Origin: Lysinibacillus_B sp050613145
GTDB lineage: Bacteria > Bacillota > Bacilli > Bacillales_A > Planococcaceae
Direction: 5' to 3'
Assembly: GCF_050613145.1 (NCBI RefSeq)
Contig: NZ_CP192507.1
Coordinates: 2,480,001 to 2,544,000, forward strand
Length of the DNA stretch: 64,000 bases
This document shows, piece by piece, positions 33,909 through 42,022 of this stretch. A model generated the notes under the pieces. The model worked only from the letters and a program-made list of their open reading frames with translations. It had not been told where the DNA came from and did not search any database. Positions within the stretch are counted from its first letter, which is position 1. The number at the start of each line of letters is the position of its first letter. The translations under genes were made by a program, and so were the position numbers.

Positions 33909-34256
33909 TCATTGTATATGATAAATTTCAGAGTCATCCGGAAACGCAATATACGTAGGTTGCGTAAAATGATTATGACCATCATCGTTAAGCTGTTTAA
34001 AAACATCCAGTATAGCCTCTTTAAAATCAGGACGACTAACATCATCTTCATATCCATTCGCAATGACTGAAAGAGGCGTAAAATCATCACCTTCTAACTC
34101 TGTCCCTTCACTATTTAAAAAATGCAAGTCAATATCAAAGGCATTCACCGTTGGATCCATATGCACAACATATTTGTATGCGGATGCATTCGGTTGTTTT
34201 GGTTTGTCTTCCATCTGTTGAAAAAATCGCTCAAGCTGTTCTACAATATGTTTCAT
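33909..34256 (-). CDS. Hypothetical protein (115 aa)
   Basis: Start at 34256, after GGGAGTGG; the frame goes on upstream without a better site. A soluble acidic protein with strand-helix alternation (YKYVVHMDPTVNAFDIDLHF near the middle, then PTYIAFPDDSEIYHIQ at the end). No known domain recognised. It has a single promoter region and its own terminator. It may belong to a small uncharacterised family of bacilli, but I cannot name one. Confidence 0.65.
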   Translation of the reverse strand: MKHIVEQLERFFQQMEDKPKQPNASAYKYVVHMDPTVNAFDIDLHFLNSEGTELEGDDFTPLSVIANGYEDDVSRPDFKEAILDVFKQLNDDGHNHFTQPTYIAFPDDSEIYHIQ

Positions 34257-34412
34257 GAAACCACTCCCTTTTTTCAGTAGTTTCTTATCATTTCCCAAAA
34301 TGACAGATTTTAAACTTCTGTATTGGAGTTAGTAGTGATGAGTAATAAATCGATTCCTTTTATCGTTTTCTTCTGGATGTTCTTTCACAATGAAAAAATC
34401 ATCTGAATCACA

Positions 34413-34446
34413 AAAAAAGAGCATTAACCCTTGTTGGATTAACGCC
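34413..34446 (-). terminator. Terminator of the alkylation-repair gene
   Basis: GCxTTAAxCC pairs with GGGTTAAxGC around AACA on the minus strand, followed by CTTTTTTT. Confidence 0.75.
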
Positions 34447-34480
34447 CCCAATCATTACAGATTATTTGTGATACGATTGT

Positions 34481-35188
34481 TTAACATCTTACATATTTAC
34501 GTTTAAAGCCAAGTCTCCCTTTTTCTACTTCCTTTTGAATACTTTCGTAAGCGTTTAGGAAACTGCTCTTTTTCTTGTCCCGTTTAACTTCGACTGGACC
34601 TACTACCTTTGCCGTTTCGACCGCTTTTTCATGAAGTGGCAAATATGAAATCCCTACGGTGTATAGAAAATTATTCATAGCAGATTTCGTTCGTTCTGGT
34701 GAATCATGGATCGTATTTCTCACCATTTCAATCATATTGGCAATCTTGCTTTCGGAAAATTCATCGTCTAAGCGATTCCCTAAAAGCCAACAGTAGCAAC
34801 TCCAGCCCGCTGACATTCGCAGCTCTTCTCCGCTTGCAATCCATTGATCAGCAACATCTTGTGCAATGTCTGCTTCCGCTAAAGTTACTGCTACTACATA
34901 GTCAGACAGCATAAAAAAATACGCCGCATCAATCCAACGATTAAAATCGGACTCAGTCATTGCTTTTGGATCTGCAATAATGCCTGCAAAGTACATTGCA
35001 TCGTAGTTCCCCGTAGCATACAGTTCTTCTGCTAAAGGTTGATTTATTTTTATTTTCTTTGCGATTGGCTTCATCGCACCTGTTGCCACGCCAAACAGTG
35101 GTTCCTGCGCACCATTAGATATGTATATTTTTTTCGTTCGTTCCTTACCAAGAGCTTCAAGCTCCTGCATAACAGTTTGAAGATCCAT
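34481..35188 (-). CDS. DNA alkylation repair protein (AlkD-like HEAT family)
   Basis: A 235-residue all-helical protein of the AlkD-related family annotated as DNA alkylation repair enzyme. Recognisable segments are EPLFGVATGAMKPIAKKI (29-46), YDAMYFAGIIADP (62-74), the SAGWSCYCWLLGNR region (125-138) and the invariant C-terminus GRLGFKRKYVRC. AlkD proteins excise bulky or charged alkylated bases without flipping them; this subgroup is less studied, so glycosylase activity is inferred. Single gene. Confidence 0.82.
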   Translation of the reverse strand: MDLQTVMQELEALGKERTKKIYISNGAQEPLFGVATGAMKPIAKKIKINQPLAEELYATGNYDAMYFAGIIADPKAMTESDFNRWIDAAYFFMLSDYVVAVTLAEADIAQDVADQWIASGEELRMSAGWSCYCWLLGNRLDDEFSESKIANMIEMVRNTIHDSPERTKSAMNNFLYTVGISYLPLHEKAVETAKVVGPVEVKRDKKKSSFLNAYESIQKEVEKGRLGFKRKYVRC

Positions 35189-35388
35189 CTTTTAGCACAC
35201 CCTTCTTATTTAAACCCTTTAAATCCAGTATTACAATTATCTTATAACAAACCTTATCATATAGACAGTTCTTAGGAATTTGATTTGAATTAATAGCTGT
35301 ATTTTATTTTTCCCAAACAACATTAAAGAAAAATCAAATTTTTTTAAATGATGTGTATAAAAATTAATCATTGTCCTATACTATTAGA

Positions 35389-35600
35389 GATTTCACTTCA
35401 AATCCAATGACTTAGGAGGGTTAACCCGATGAGCGCGAATGAGCGATAACTCAAAAGGACAATCTATACCGAATACAGCCAAAGCACGGTTGTCTTAGGA
35501 TTATCTTAAGATTCAATACGGAAGCGAGGCAGTGTGTCATGGACAAAATAATGTAAGTGTAATCAGGCCCGGAAATAATATTTCCGGGTTTCTTATTTTG
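35389..35600 (+). ncRNA. Candidate small transcript with leader-type ORFs
   Basis: A -10 like TATACT at 35377 is followed by AGGAGGG and a 6-codon ORF (ATG 35429), and a second ATG (35440) of 19 codons in another frame (MSDNSKGQSIPNTAKARLS); then about 100 nt without an ORF; then a perfect palindromic terminator, CCCGGAAAT-centred, at 35568-35588 with a T-run. No gene on this strand explains the promoter, ribosome binding site and terminator. It may be a small RNA, a dual-function RNA or a remnant. Confidence 0.4.
35568..35600 (+). terminator. Terminator of the candidate small transcript
   Basis: CCCGGAAAT pairs with ATTTCCGGG (35568-35588) around a tiny loop and TTTCTTATTTT follows on the plus strand. 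Confidence 0.8.
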
Positions 35601-35665
35601 ACACCTTGTTGCTGTATCCTCTTTTTCCATAGACAAGCCTATTAACCGAGGCAAATTACTTAACT

Positions 35666-35757
35666 CGCGTATAACTGTGCCAAACTCGCGTAAATTCACC
35701 TCGAACTCGCGTATAACTACACCCAACCCGCGTAAATCTACCTCAAACTCGCGTATA
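35666..35757 (-). repeat. Array 2: five TTTACGCG/TATACGCG words at exact 21-bp spacing
   Basis: On the plus strand CGCGTATA or CGCGTAAA starts at 35666, 35687, 35708, 35729 and 35750, always 21 bp apart and strictly alternating between the two forms. AACT usually precedes the word. The period, the number of copies and the core are the same as in the array at 1964-2068, although the intervening sequences differ. It lies just past the argH terminator. In one frame of the minus strand it is open, giving a heptad I/L-R-E, but no start signal is present. Confidence 0.85.
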
Positions 35758-35775
35758 AAACTTGTTATACATAAA

Positions 35776-35806
35776 CAAAAACCCCGCATACGACAATATG
35801 TGGGGA
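35776..35806 (-). terminator. Terminator of the arginine operon
   Basis: CCCCxCATA and TATGxGGGG form a stem (minus strand) and GTTTTTGTTT follows. It is 20 bp past the argH stop. Confidence 0.85.
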
Positions 35807-35826
35807 CTGCATTAATCAAAGTGTAT

Positions 35827-37206
35827 TTATAGTAGTTCTTTTGCTTTAGCTAATTGGATTTTTACTTGCTCGAAGCCTGTGCCGCCAAGTGAGTTACGAC
35901 GACGTACTGCTGCTTCAGGTGCTAATACTTCGTAAATATCTTGCTCGATTAGTTCAGATTCTTTTTTCATTTCCTCTAGCGGTAAGTCCAATAAATAAAT
36001 CCCTTTTTGGATACAAGTAAATACTAATTTACCTGTTACTTCGTGTGCTTCACGGAATGGCATGCCTTTTGTTGCCAGATAATCCGCAAGTTCTGTCGCA
36101 TTTGAGAAATCTGAATGTACAGCTCCATGTAATCGTTCAGTATTGACCGTCATTGTACGAACCATACCTTCAAAAATCTTTAAGCTGCCTAGTACTGTTT
36201 CCATCGTATCAAACATGCCTTCTTTATCTTCCTGCATGTCTTTGTTGTACGTTAATGGTGTACCTTTTAGCACGGTTAATAAGCCCATTAAATTACCGAA
36301 TGCACGACCCGCTTTCCCACGAATTAGCTCCGCCATATCAGGGTTTTTCTTTTGTGGCATAATCGACGAACCTGTTGAGAACGCATCATCTAACTCGATA
36401 AATTTAAACTCATCTGTTGACCAAATGATGATTTCTTCAGCAAAACGTGATAAATGCGTCATCAGTAGTGCTGAGTTTGATAAAAACTCCACGATAAAAT
36501 CACGATCTGATACAGCATCCATTGAGTTTGCGTAAACGTCTGCAAAACCTAATAACTCAGCTGATTTTAGACGATCGATCGGGAAAGTTGTCCCCGCCAT
36601 CGCACCTGCACCTAAAGGTAAAATATCGATGCGTTTCATGGACTCTGAGAAACGCTCTTTATCGCGTTGTAATTGCCAGAAATACACCATTAAATGATGG
36701 GCAAAAGAAATTGGTTGCGCACGTTGTAAGTGTGTATAGCCTGGTGCAATTGTTTCAATATGCTTTTCCGCTTGCACTAAAATTGTTTGTTGGAAAGCCT
36801 CGATTAAACCTATCACTTCTGGTACACGTTTCTTTAAGAACAAATGCATATCTGTTGCGACTTGGTCGTTACGAGAACGTCCTGTATGTAATTTACCACC
36901 AACAGGACCGATTAAATCAATCAGCATTTTTTCTAGGTTTAAGTGAATATCTTCATTTGCAACAGAGAATTCATGCTCCCCTGCTTCTGCTTTTACTTTT
37001 AACTGTGCTAAGCCATCTAAAATGTTGGCTACGTCTTCTTGTGGTAAGATTCCTTGTGCGCCAAGCATTGTTACGTGCGCTACTGAGCCTTCGATATCTT
37101 CCATTACTAATTGTTGGTCAAAGCCAATTGACGCACCAAATTCATCTACCCAAGCCTCTGCTGATTTTTGGAAACGCCCGCCCCATAATTTCGCCATTGC
37201 TAACAC
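35827..37206 (-). CDS. argH: Argininosuccinate lyase
   Basis: A 459-residue member of the aspartase/fumarase superfamily. GSSIMPQKKNPD (about 282-293) is the signature loop with the catalytic Ser. The N-terminal KLWGGRFQ and SRNDQVATD are both typical. It splits argininosuccinate to arginine and fumarate, the last step of arginine synthesis. It lies 51 bp downstream of argG in the same direction, with a hairpin in the gap. Active as a homotetramer in the cytosol. ATG start; an ATG three codons on (MAKLWGG) has better conservation and the better-placed GGAG and may be the true start. Confidence 0.95.
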   Translation of the reverse strand: MLAMAKLWGGRFQKSAEAWVDEFGASIGFDQQLVMEDIEGSVAHVTMLGAQGILPQEDVANILDGLAQLKVKAEAGEHEFSVANEDIHLNLEKMLIDLIGPVGGKLHTGRSRNDQVATDMHLFLKKRVPEVIGLIEAFQQTILVQAEKHIETIAPGYTHLQRAQPISFAHHLMVYFWQLQRDKERFSESMKRIDILPLGAGAMAGTTFPIDRLKSAELLGFADVYANSMDAVSDRDFIVEFLSNSALLMTHLSRFAEEIIIWSTDEFKFIELDDAFSTGSSIMPQKKNPDMAELIRGKAGRAFGNLMGLLTVLKGTPLTYNKDMQEDKEGMFDTMETVLGSLKIFEGMVRTMTVNTERLHGAVHSDFSNATELADYLATKGMPFREAHEVTGKLVFTCIQKGIYLLDLPLEEMKKESELIEQDIYEVLAPEAAVRRRNSLGGTGFEQVKIQLAKAKELL

Positions 37207-37222
37207 TCCTATTTAAAAGAAG

Positions 37223-37247
37223 GAGCGACTCGGGCACCGAATCGCTC
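37223..37247 (-). promoter_or_regulatory. Hairpin between argG and argH
   Basis: GAGCGA-TCGG-type arms (37223-37233 and 37237-37247) form an 11-bp stem with one mismatch; the minus strand then reads TTCTTTT. It could act as a partial terminator or protect the argG message. Confidence 0.5.
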
Positions 37248-37257
37248 ACCTCATTAC

Positions 37258-38454
37258 TTATTTGTTTTTTAATACTTCTGCTGCTACAACTGTTGGCATA
37301 CCGAATAATTCGATGAAACCTACTGCTGAAGCGTGATTGAACTTATCATGTTTAGAGTAAGTTGCTAATTCTTCAGAGTATAAAGAGTTTGCAGATTTAC
37401 GTCCTTCTACAATTGCATGACCTTTGTAAAGCTTCACGCGTACTGTACCATTTACATACTTTTGTGTTTCTTTTAAGAACGCTTCTAAAGCTGTACGGAT
37501 TGGGTTGAACCATAAACCGTTATAAATGATTTCAGATAATTTGTGCTCAATGATTGGTTTGAAATGAGCAAGCTCTTTTACAAGTGTGATATCTTCTAAT
37601 TCTTTATGTGCAGTTAAAAGTACTTTTGCACCTGGGATTTCGTACACTTCACGAGATTTAATACCAACTAAACGGTTTTCAACGTGGTCCATACGGCCAA
37701 CACCGTGCGCACCCGCGATTTTATTTAACTCTTGGATTAAATCTGCTAATTTCATTTCTTGGCCGTTTAAAGAAACTGGCTTCCCTTCAACGAACTCGAT
37801 TTCAACGTATTCTGCTTCGTTTGGTGCGTTTTCAACAGAAACTGTTAAGCCGTAAGCTTCTTCTGGTGGCGCTACCCATGGATCTTCCATTACGCCCGCT
37901 TCGTTTGCACGACCCCATAAGTTTTGGTCGATTGAGAATGGTGAGTCGATTGTTGCAGGAATTGGTACACCGTGTTTTGCAGCGTACTCGATTTCTTCAT
38001 CACGGCTCCAGCCCCACTCACGTACAGGAGCTAACACTTCTAAATCTGGGTTTAATGCTTTAATCGAAACTTCGAAACGAACTTGGTCATTTCCTTTACC
38101 AGTACAGCCGTGCGCTACAGCATCAGCATTTACTTCGTTTGCGATTTCTACTAATTTTTTAGAGATTAATGGACGAGATAGAGCCGATACTAAAGGATAT
38201 TTTTGCTCATACCAAGTGTGACCTTGTAATGAAATTAATGCATATTCTTCAGCGAACTCATCTTTTGCATCTACCATATATGATTCAACCGCACCTACTT
38301 GAAGTGCTTTGTTTTTGATGAACTCAAGGTCTTTCCCTTCACCTACGTCAAGACATACTGCGATTACGTCCCAACCTTGTTCTTTTAACCATGGAATTGC
38401 TACAGATGTATCTAGACCACCTGAATAAGCAAGTACTACTTTTTTGTTAGCCAT
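37258..38454 (-). CDS. argG: Argininosuccinate synthase
   Basis: A 398-residue ATP-dependent ligase. The N-terminal P-loop motif AYSGGLDTSV (9-18) marks the argininosuccinate synthase/PPase type. Later GCTGKGNDQVRFE (115-127) and REWGWSRDEE are intact. It joins citrulline and aspartate at the cost of ATP to AMP. First gene of the argG-argH operon; ATG after CGGAGGC. A sigma-A promoter and an arginine box lie upstream, so AhrC/ArgR repression by arginine is expected. Confidence 0.96.
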   Translation of the reverse strand: MANKKVVLAYSGGLDTSVAIPWLKEQGWDVIAVCLDVGEGKDLEFIKNKALQVGAVESYMVDAKDEFAEEYALISLQGHTWYEQKYPLVSALSRPLISKKLVEIANEVNADAVAHGCTGKGNDQVRFEVSIKALNPDLEVLAPVREWGWSRDEEIEYAAKHGVPIPATIDSPFSIDQNLWGRANEAGVMEDPWVAPPEEAYGLTVSVENAPNEAEYVEIEFVEGKPVSLNGQEMKLADLIQELNKIAGAHGVGRMDHVENRLVGIKSREVYEIPGAKVLLTAHKELEDITLVKELAHFKPIIEHKLSEIIYNGLWFNPIRTALEAFLKETQKYVNGTVRVKLYKGHAIVEGRKSANSLYSEELATYSKHDKFNHASAVGFIELFGMPTVVAAEVLKNK

Positions 38455-38478
38455 TTCAATTGCCTCCGATATATGTTG

Positions 38479-38496
38479 TGTGTATGTTTATACATT
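38479..38496 (-). promoter_or_regulatory. ARG box (AhrC/ArgR operator) of argG
   Basis: TGTGTATGTTTATACATT fits the ARG-box consensus TNTGNATWWWWATNCANA at all but two positions. It lies between the argG promoter and the gene, where binding would repress transcription when arginine is present. Confidence 0.75.
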
Positions 38497-38517
38497 CTAG
38501 TAAAAGTTTATACACGA

Positions 38518-38546
38518 ATAGTAACATGTAATAAACATAAACGCAA
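38518..38546 (-). promoter_or_regulatory. Sigma-A promoter of argG-argH
   Basis: On the minus strand TTGCGT, a 17-bp spacer and TACTAT. Transcription would start about 55-60 bp upstream of the gene, just before the ARG box. Confidence 0.7.
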
Positions 38547-38766
38547 CTGTATTTATATAAAATTTTTAAGTTTTTCATGTTGTTAGATAACTCATAATAA
38601 ACAGTTTTTTCAGAATACTCAATTCCGCATTTTTTCACTATCCTTTTCTCGCAATCATTCCACTTCTCTATTTATGTATCATACAAATTTTTTTCAAAAA
38701 AATGCTTTTGAGACATAACGAAAAAGCTCAGCGAAACTATAGAACTATCATATTAAATTAGATGTG

Positions 38767-40304
38767 GTAACTACTCAGGGCATGCCAAAAAGACCGCATG
38801 AAGCAGTGTTTTTACTGTAGGACATATGTTTTATCGAGCACTTGTTGCAGTGCTTCTAATAGTCGTTGTCCTCTCTTATGCGCCGTCGATAAAAAGGAGC
38901 GAATGGTGAAGAAAGCTTGTGCTCCTTCGTCGCTACGGAAAAGACCCGAAATCTTTTCCTTCACTCGGATCATCCGTAAATCACGCTCCGCTTGATTATT
39001 GTCAAACGGGACACGGGGATCATGCAAGAAGAACAAGATTTTCTCCCGATGCATGACGAGGCGATCAAGTAAATTCCGAGCGGGTGAGCGGCGCATGCTT
39101 TTGCGTTGTTTTTGCGGATGCTCGGTATAGTTGTCCTGTAGGCTATCGCTCGCCTCTTTGAGCAGTAGATCATAGGCAGCTGCCCATTGCTCCTTGTACG
39201 CTTCCGATAAAGGGATGCGGGCTTGTGCATATACATCCACTTCTTTTTTCATCTGAATCAACAGCTGATGAAATACGCCTGCCCACACCTGGTTCTCCTG
39301 TTCCTGTAGATACGTAAGTTCCCGTAAAATATGGGCATTACATAGGGCATGTTGGCAATTCGTATAGGTAAAATACGATTGCCACGCATCATGAACCGCG
39401 ATGCCTGTATAAGTTGGGACAAAACCAATCGCATCTATTGCTTCTTTTCCACGTTTCGGATGGAGCGCATAGAAGGTTTCTTCTGCTGTTGAATAGACGT
39501 GCACCCATTGCCGTTTCGGCAGGACATCGATACCCGTTTCATCCATATGTACAACCGGCGATTGAAGCAGTTGCGCTTTGATTTCGTTGACGAAAGGCGC
39601 GATTGAGTCCATCGTGCGTTGAATAATATTGGCAAGCGTCCCCTGGCTAATCGTATGACCGAATACATCACGCATGACATCCATGGTACGTTGGTAGGGT
39701 AGTAATTGCCCGTGATGTAGATACACCAGTAGCGCTTGCACACGGCTTCCATATTGAACCGTATGTGCTACGTGTGTGGGGAAAAGGGCCTTATTTCGCA
39801 TGCGGCAACACGGACATTTTTTATGCTCTGCTTGATGTTCGGTAATCGTGAGCGCAAGTGGTGGGACCTCCCATACTTGTCGTCGCTGTACGTGGTGAAT
39901 GGGCGTTTCGGATAAATCATACCCACAATTTGCGCAATCCGTTACCGTATGACGAACCACTTCGTTTGGTGTGGGAGAAAGTGCGAGGTGATGACCTTTA
40001 TGTCCTGGCTGTCCACCAGGAGACTTTCCACTCGCCTGGCGTTCACTTTTGGTTCTTCGTTGCTTTTTCAGTCCATCAGAGGAAGGGGGTTTATGACTAT
40101 TATGACTGTTTTTCGCCAATTGTTTTTCAAGCTCTGCTACGCGTGCTGTTAATTGGTCAATGAGCGCAGCTTGTCGCTGGATGATATCGATGAGCTCCTG
40201 TTTAGATAAATGATTGAGTGACATAAAAAATCCTCCTTCCTATTTGGGATTGTAAGAATTGTACCCAAAAGATAGAGGATTTAAAACAAAGGCTGAGTAG
40301 TTAC
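38767..40304 (-). mobile_element. IS66 family insertion sequence, complete, with 8-bp target duplication
   Basis: The 1538-bp element begins and ends with the inverted repeat GTAACTACTCAG (38767-38778 and the complement 40293-40304). TAGATGTG directly flanks both ends (38759-38766 and 40305-40312), the 8-bp duplication typical of IS66. One transposase gene, no separate tnpA/tnpB accessory ORFs, so it is the single-ORF type. It is inserted between the argG promoter region and the hairpin repeat copy B; no gene appears to be broken. Confidence 0.93.
38812..40224 (-). CDS. IS66 family transposase
   Basis: The 470-residue transposase has an N-terminal leucine-zipper-like helix (ELIDIIQRQAALIDQLTARV), a Lys/Gly-rich linker (SPGGQPGHKGHH), a zinc-binding part (CANCGYDL and CPCC), and the DDE catalytic core: Asp in VVHMDETGIDV, Asp in AVHDAWQSYF, Glu in NNQAERDLRM. 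IS66 C-terminal features (RSDEGAQAFFTIRSFLSTA) are complete. No frameshift or stop, so it is potentially active. ATG after GGAGG. Confidence 0.95.
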   Translation of the reverse strand: MSLNHLSKQELIDIIQRQAALIDQLTARVAELEKQLAKNSHNSHKPPSSDGLKKQRRTKSERQASGKSPGGQPGHKGHHLALSPTPNEVVRHTVTDCANCGYDLSETPIHHVQRRQVWEVPPLALTITEHQAEHKKCPCCRMRNKALFPTHVAHTVQYGSRVQALLVYLHHGQLLPYQRTMDVMRDVFGHTISQGTLANIIQRTMDSIAPFVNEIKAQLLQSPVVHMDETGIDVLPKRQWVHVYSTAEETFYALHPKRGKEAIDAIGFVPTYTGIAVHDAWQSYFTYTNCQHALCNAHILRELTYLQEQENQVWAGVFHQLLIQMKKEVDVYAQARIPLSEAYKEQWAAAYDLLLKEASDSLQDNYTEHPQKQRKSMRRSPARNLLDRLVMHREKILFFLHDPRVPFDNNQAERDLRMIRVKEKISGLFRSDEGAQAFFTIRSFLSTAHKRGQRLLEALQQVLDKTYVLQ

Positions 40305-40340
40305 TAGATGTGTTGATTATACAAATACTAGTAGATCATA

Positions 40341-40565
40341 AACGTGCTTTTTAGTGAAATGATTAATAAAAAGGCGCTTGCTCGTTGATTGGAGCGGAGG
40401 CGACTCGACTCCAGCAGGAACAGCACGAGCTGAAAATCCATTTCTTTCGGCATTAGCCGAAAGAAATTAGTTGAAGCCGTGCCTGCGGAAAGCGAGTCAG
40501 CCGTAGCGGAAATCAACGTATTCCAATTTTCTCTTTAACAATTAAGAGGTAAATCAACACGCGTG
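40341..40565 (-). repeat. Long hairpin repeat, copy B (inverted relative to copy A)
   Basis: On the minus strand this matches copy A (15857-16078) end to end. The central stem at 40440-40467 differs from copy A at one base pair on both arms: ATTTA/TAAAT has become ATTTC/GAAAT, so pairing is kept. It begins 29 bp beyond the IS66 target duplication. Confidence 0.85.
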
Positions 40566-40679
40566 ATATTAAATTAAACAACAACTACCCCCTACTCAAT
40601 CGGAATTTATCCTAAAAAAAGTTGCTACTTTCATCAAACAGTCAATTATTTTAATTTTTTAAATAATTTGTAAATTTAG

Positions 40680-40709
40680 TTGAATTTTTACTATACATTG
40701 CTATATACT
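40680..40709 (+). promoter_or_regulatory. Promoter of the iron alcohol dehydrogenase gene
   Basis: TTGAAT, an 18-bp spacer and TATACT, about 64 bp upstream of the ATG. Confidence 0.5.
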
Positions 40710-40772
40710 AATCCATGGGTAAAGCATTCGGATGCGACTATCCACTAAAACGAACAATCTGGAGGGTATTAA

Positions 40773-41981
40773 ATGAGCGTACAAGATGTATTAAAAGCGA
40801 AACAACAGGAGCTGCAACAAGTGAATGGAAGTAAGCAACACTTATTCACAATGCCGACAACGAATTTATTCGGACAAGGCACAATTCTGGAAGTTGGTAA
40901 GTATTTAGTACAATTCGAGTCTAAAAAAACACTTTTAGTTACGGATGAAGGCTTATACAACCTAGGTATCGCAGATCAAATCGCTAACATTATCCGTGAA
41001 GCAAATGTGGAGGTTGAAATCTTCCCGAAAGCTGAGCCGAACCCAACAGATAAAAATGTACATGACGGCATCGCTGCTTATAAAGCAGCAGGCTGTGACT
41101 CGATTGTTTCTTTAGGTGGTGGATCCTCACATGACGCCGCAAAAGGTATTGGCCTATTAGCCTCAAACGGCGGACGTATCCATGATTATGAAGGTGTAGA
41201 CAAATCCGAAAGCCCATTAGTACCTTACATCGCTATTAATACGACGGCGGGTACAGCATCTGAAATGACACGCTTTACGATTATTACAGACACAGAGCGC
41301 TCTGTAAAAATGGCCATTGTCGATAAGCATGTAACAGCACTTGTATCGATCAATGATCCAACACTTATGATTGGTTTACCGCCTGCATTAACAGCTGCAA
41401 CAGGTGTCGATGCACTGACACATGCGGTCGAATCTTACGTATCGACAAATGCATCGCCAATTACTGATGCATGTGCTGAAAAAGTATTTCAAATTATTCC
41501 GAAGTACTTACCGCGCGCTTATTCAAACGGTGAAGACTTCGAGGCACGTGAACAAATGGTATATGCACAGTTTTTAGCTGGCATGGCATTTAACAATGCT
41601 TCTCTTGGCTATGTACACGCGATTGCGCACCAATTAGGGGGCTTCTACAACTACCCGCACGGTGTATGTAACGCCATTTTACTACCGCACGTATGTCGCT
41701 TTAACTTAGTAGGTCGTGAAGAGCGCTTTGCTCGTATCGCGGAATTACTAGGGGAGAATATCGAAGGTTTAAGCGTACGCGAAGCAGCAGAGGTAGCAGT
41801 TTCTCGCATTGAACTCTTAACACAAGATTTAAATATCCCGACAGGCTTCAAGGAGCTAGGTGCTCGTGAGGAGGATATTCAAATATTAGCAGAAAATGCA
41901 ATGAAGGACGTATGTGCGGCTACAAACCCGCGTAAGGCAACACTTGAAGACGTAATGGAAATCATTCATCAAGCATACTAA
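40773..41981 (+). CDS. Iron-containing alcohol dehydrogenase (group III, methanol dehydrogenase-like)
   Basis: A 402-residue dehydrogenase. The NAD-binding GGGSSHDAAKG (about 116-126) and the iron ligands in GVDALTHAVESYVS, GYVHAIAHQLGGFYNYPHG are complete. The start is typical of NAD-dependent Mdh-like proteins of Bacillus, which oxidise short alcohols such as ethanol, propanol and sometimes methanol. GGAGGG lies 9 bp before the ATG. A single gene with promoter and terminator; no activator protein gene is adjacent. Substrate range not predictable. Confidence 0.92.
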   Translation: MSVQDVLKAKQQELQQVNGSKQHLFTMPTTNLFGQGTILEVGKYLVQFESKKTLLVTDEGLYNLGIADQIANIIREANVEVEIFPKAEPNPTDKNVHDGIAAYKAAGCDSIVSLGGGSSHDAAKGIGLLASNGGRIHDYEGVDKSESPLVPYIAINTTAGTASEMTRFTIITDTERSVKMAIVDKHVTALVSINDPTLMIGLPPALTAATGVDALTHAVESYVSTNASPITDACAEKVFQIIPKYLPRAYSNGEDFEAREQMVYAQFLAGMAFNNASLGYVHAIAHQLGGFYNYPHGVCNAILLPHVCRFNLVGREERFARIAELLGENIEGLSVREAAEVAVSRIELLTQDLNIPTGFKELGAREEDIQILAENAMKDVCAATNPRKATLEDVMEIIHQAY

Positions 41982-41988
41982 CACGTCC

Positions 41989-42021
41989 AAAGGCGACTTG
42001 CGTAATGCAAGTCGCCTTTTA
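41989..42021 (+). terminator. Terminator of the alcohol dehydrogenase gene
   Basis: AAAGGCGACTTGC and GCAAGTCGCCTTT form a perfect 13-bp stem with a GTAAT loop, then T's. It also separates the convergent SDR gene. Confidence 0.92.
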
Positions 42022-42022
42022 C

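Noticed and set aside
35451..35819. A 122-codon minus-strand ORF over array 2 with an I/L-R-E heptad
   Set aside because: Runs through the argH terminator and the array, with no start signal; open by virtue of the repeat period.
36522..37316. A 264-codon plus-strand ORF opposite argH
   Set aside because: It is antisense to a firmly identified gene, Leu/Arg-rich as expected for a shadow frame, and has no ribosome binding site.
38456..38638. A 60-codon minus-strand ORF in the argG leader
   Set aside because: It spans the argG promoter and ARG box, has no Shine-Dalgarno and a low-complexity AT-driven composition.
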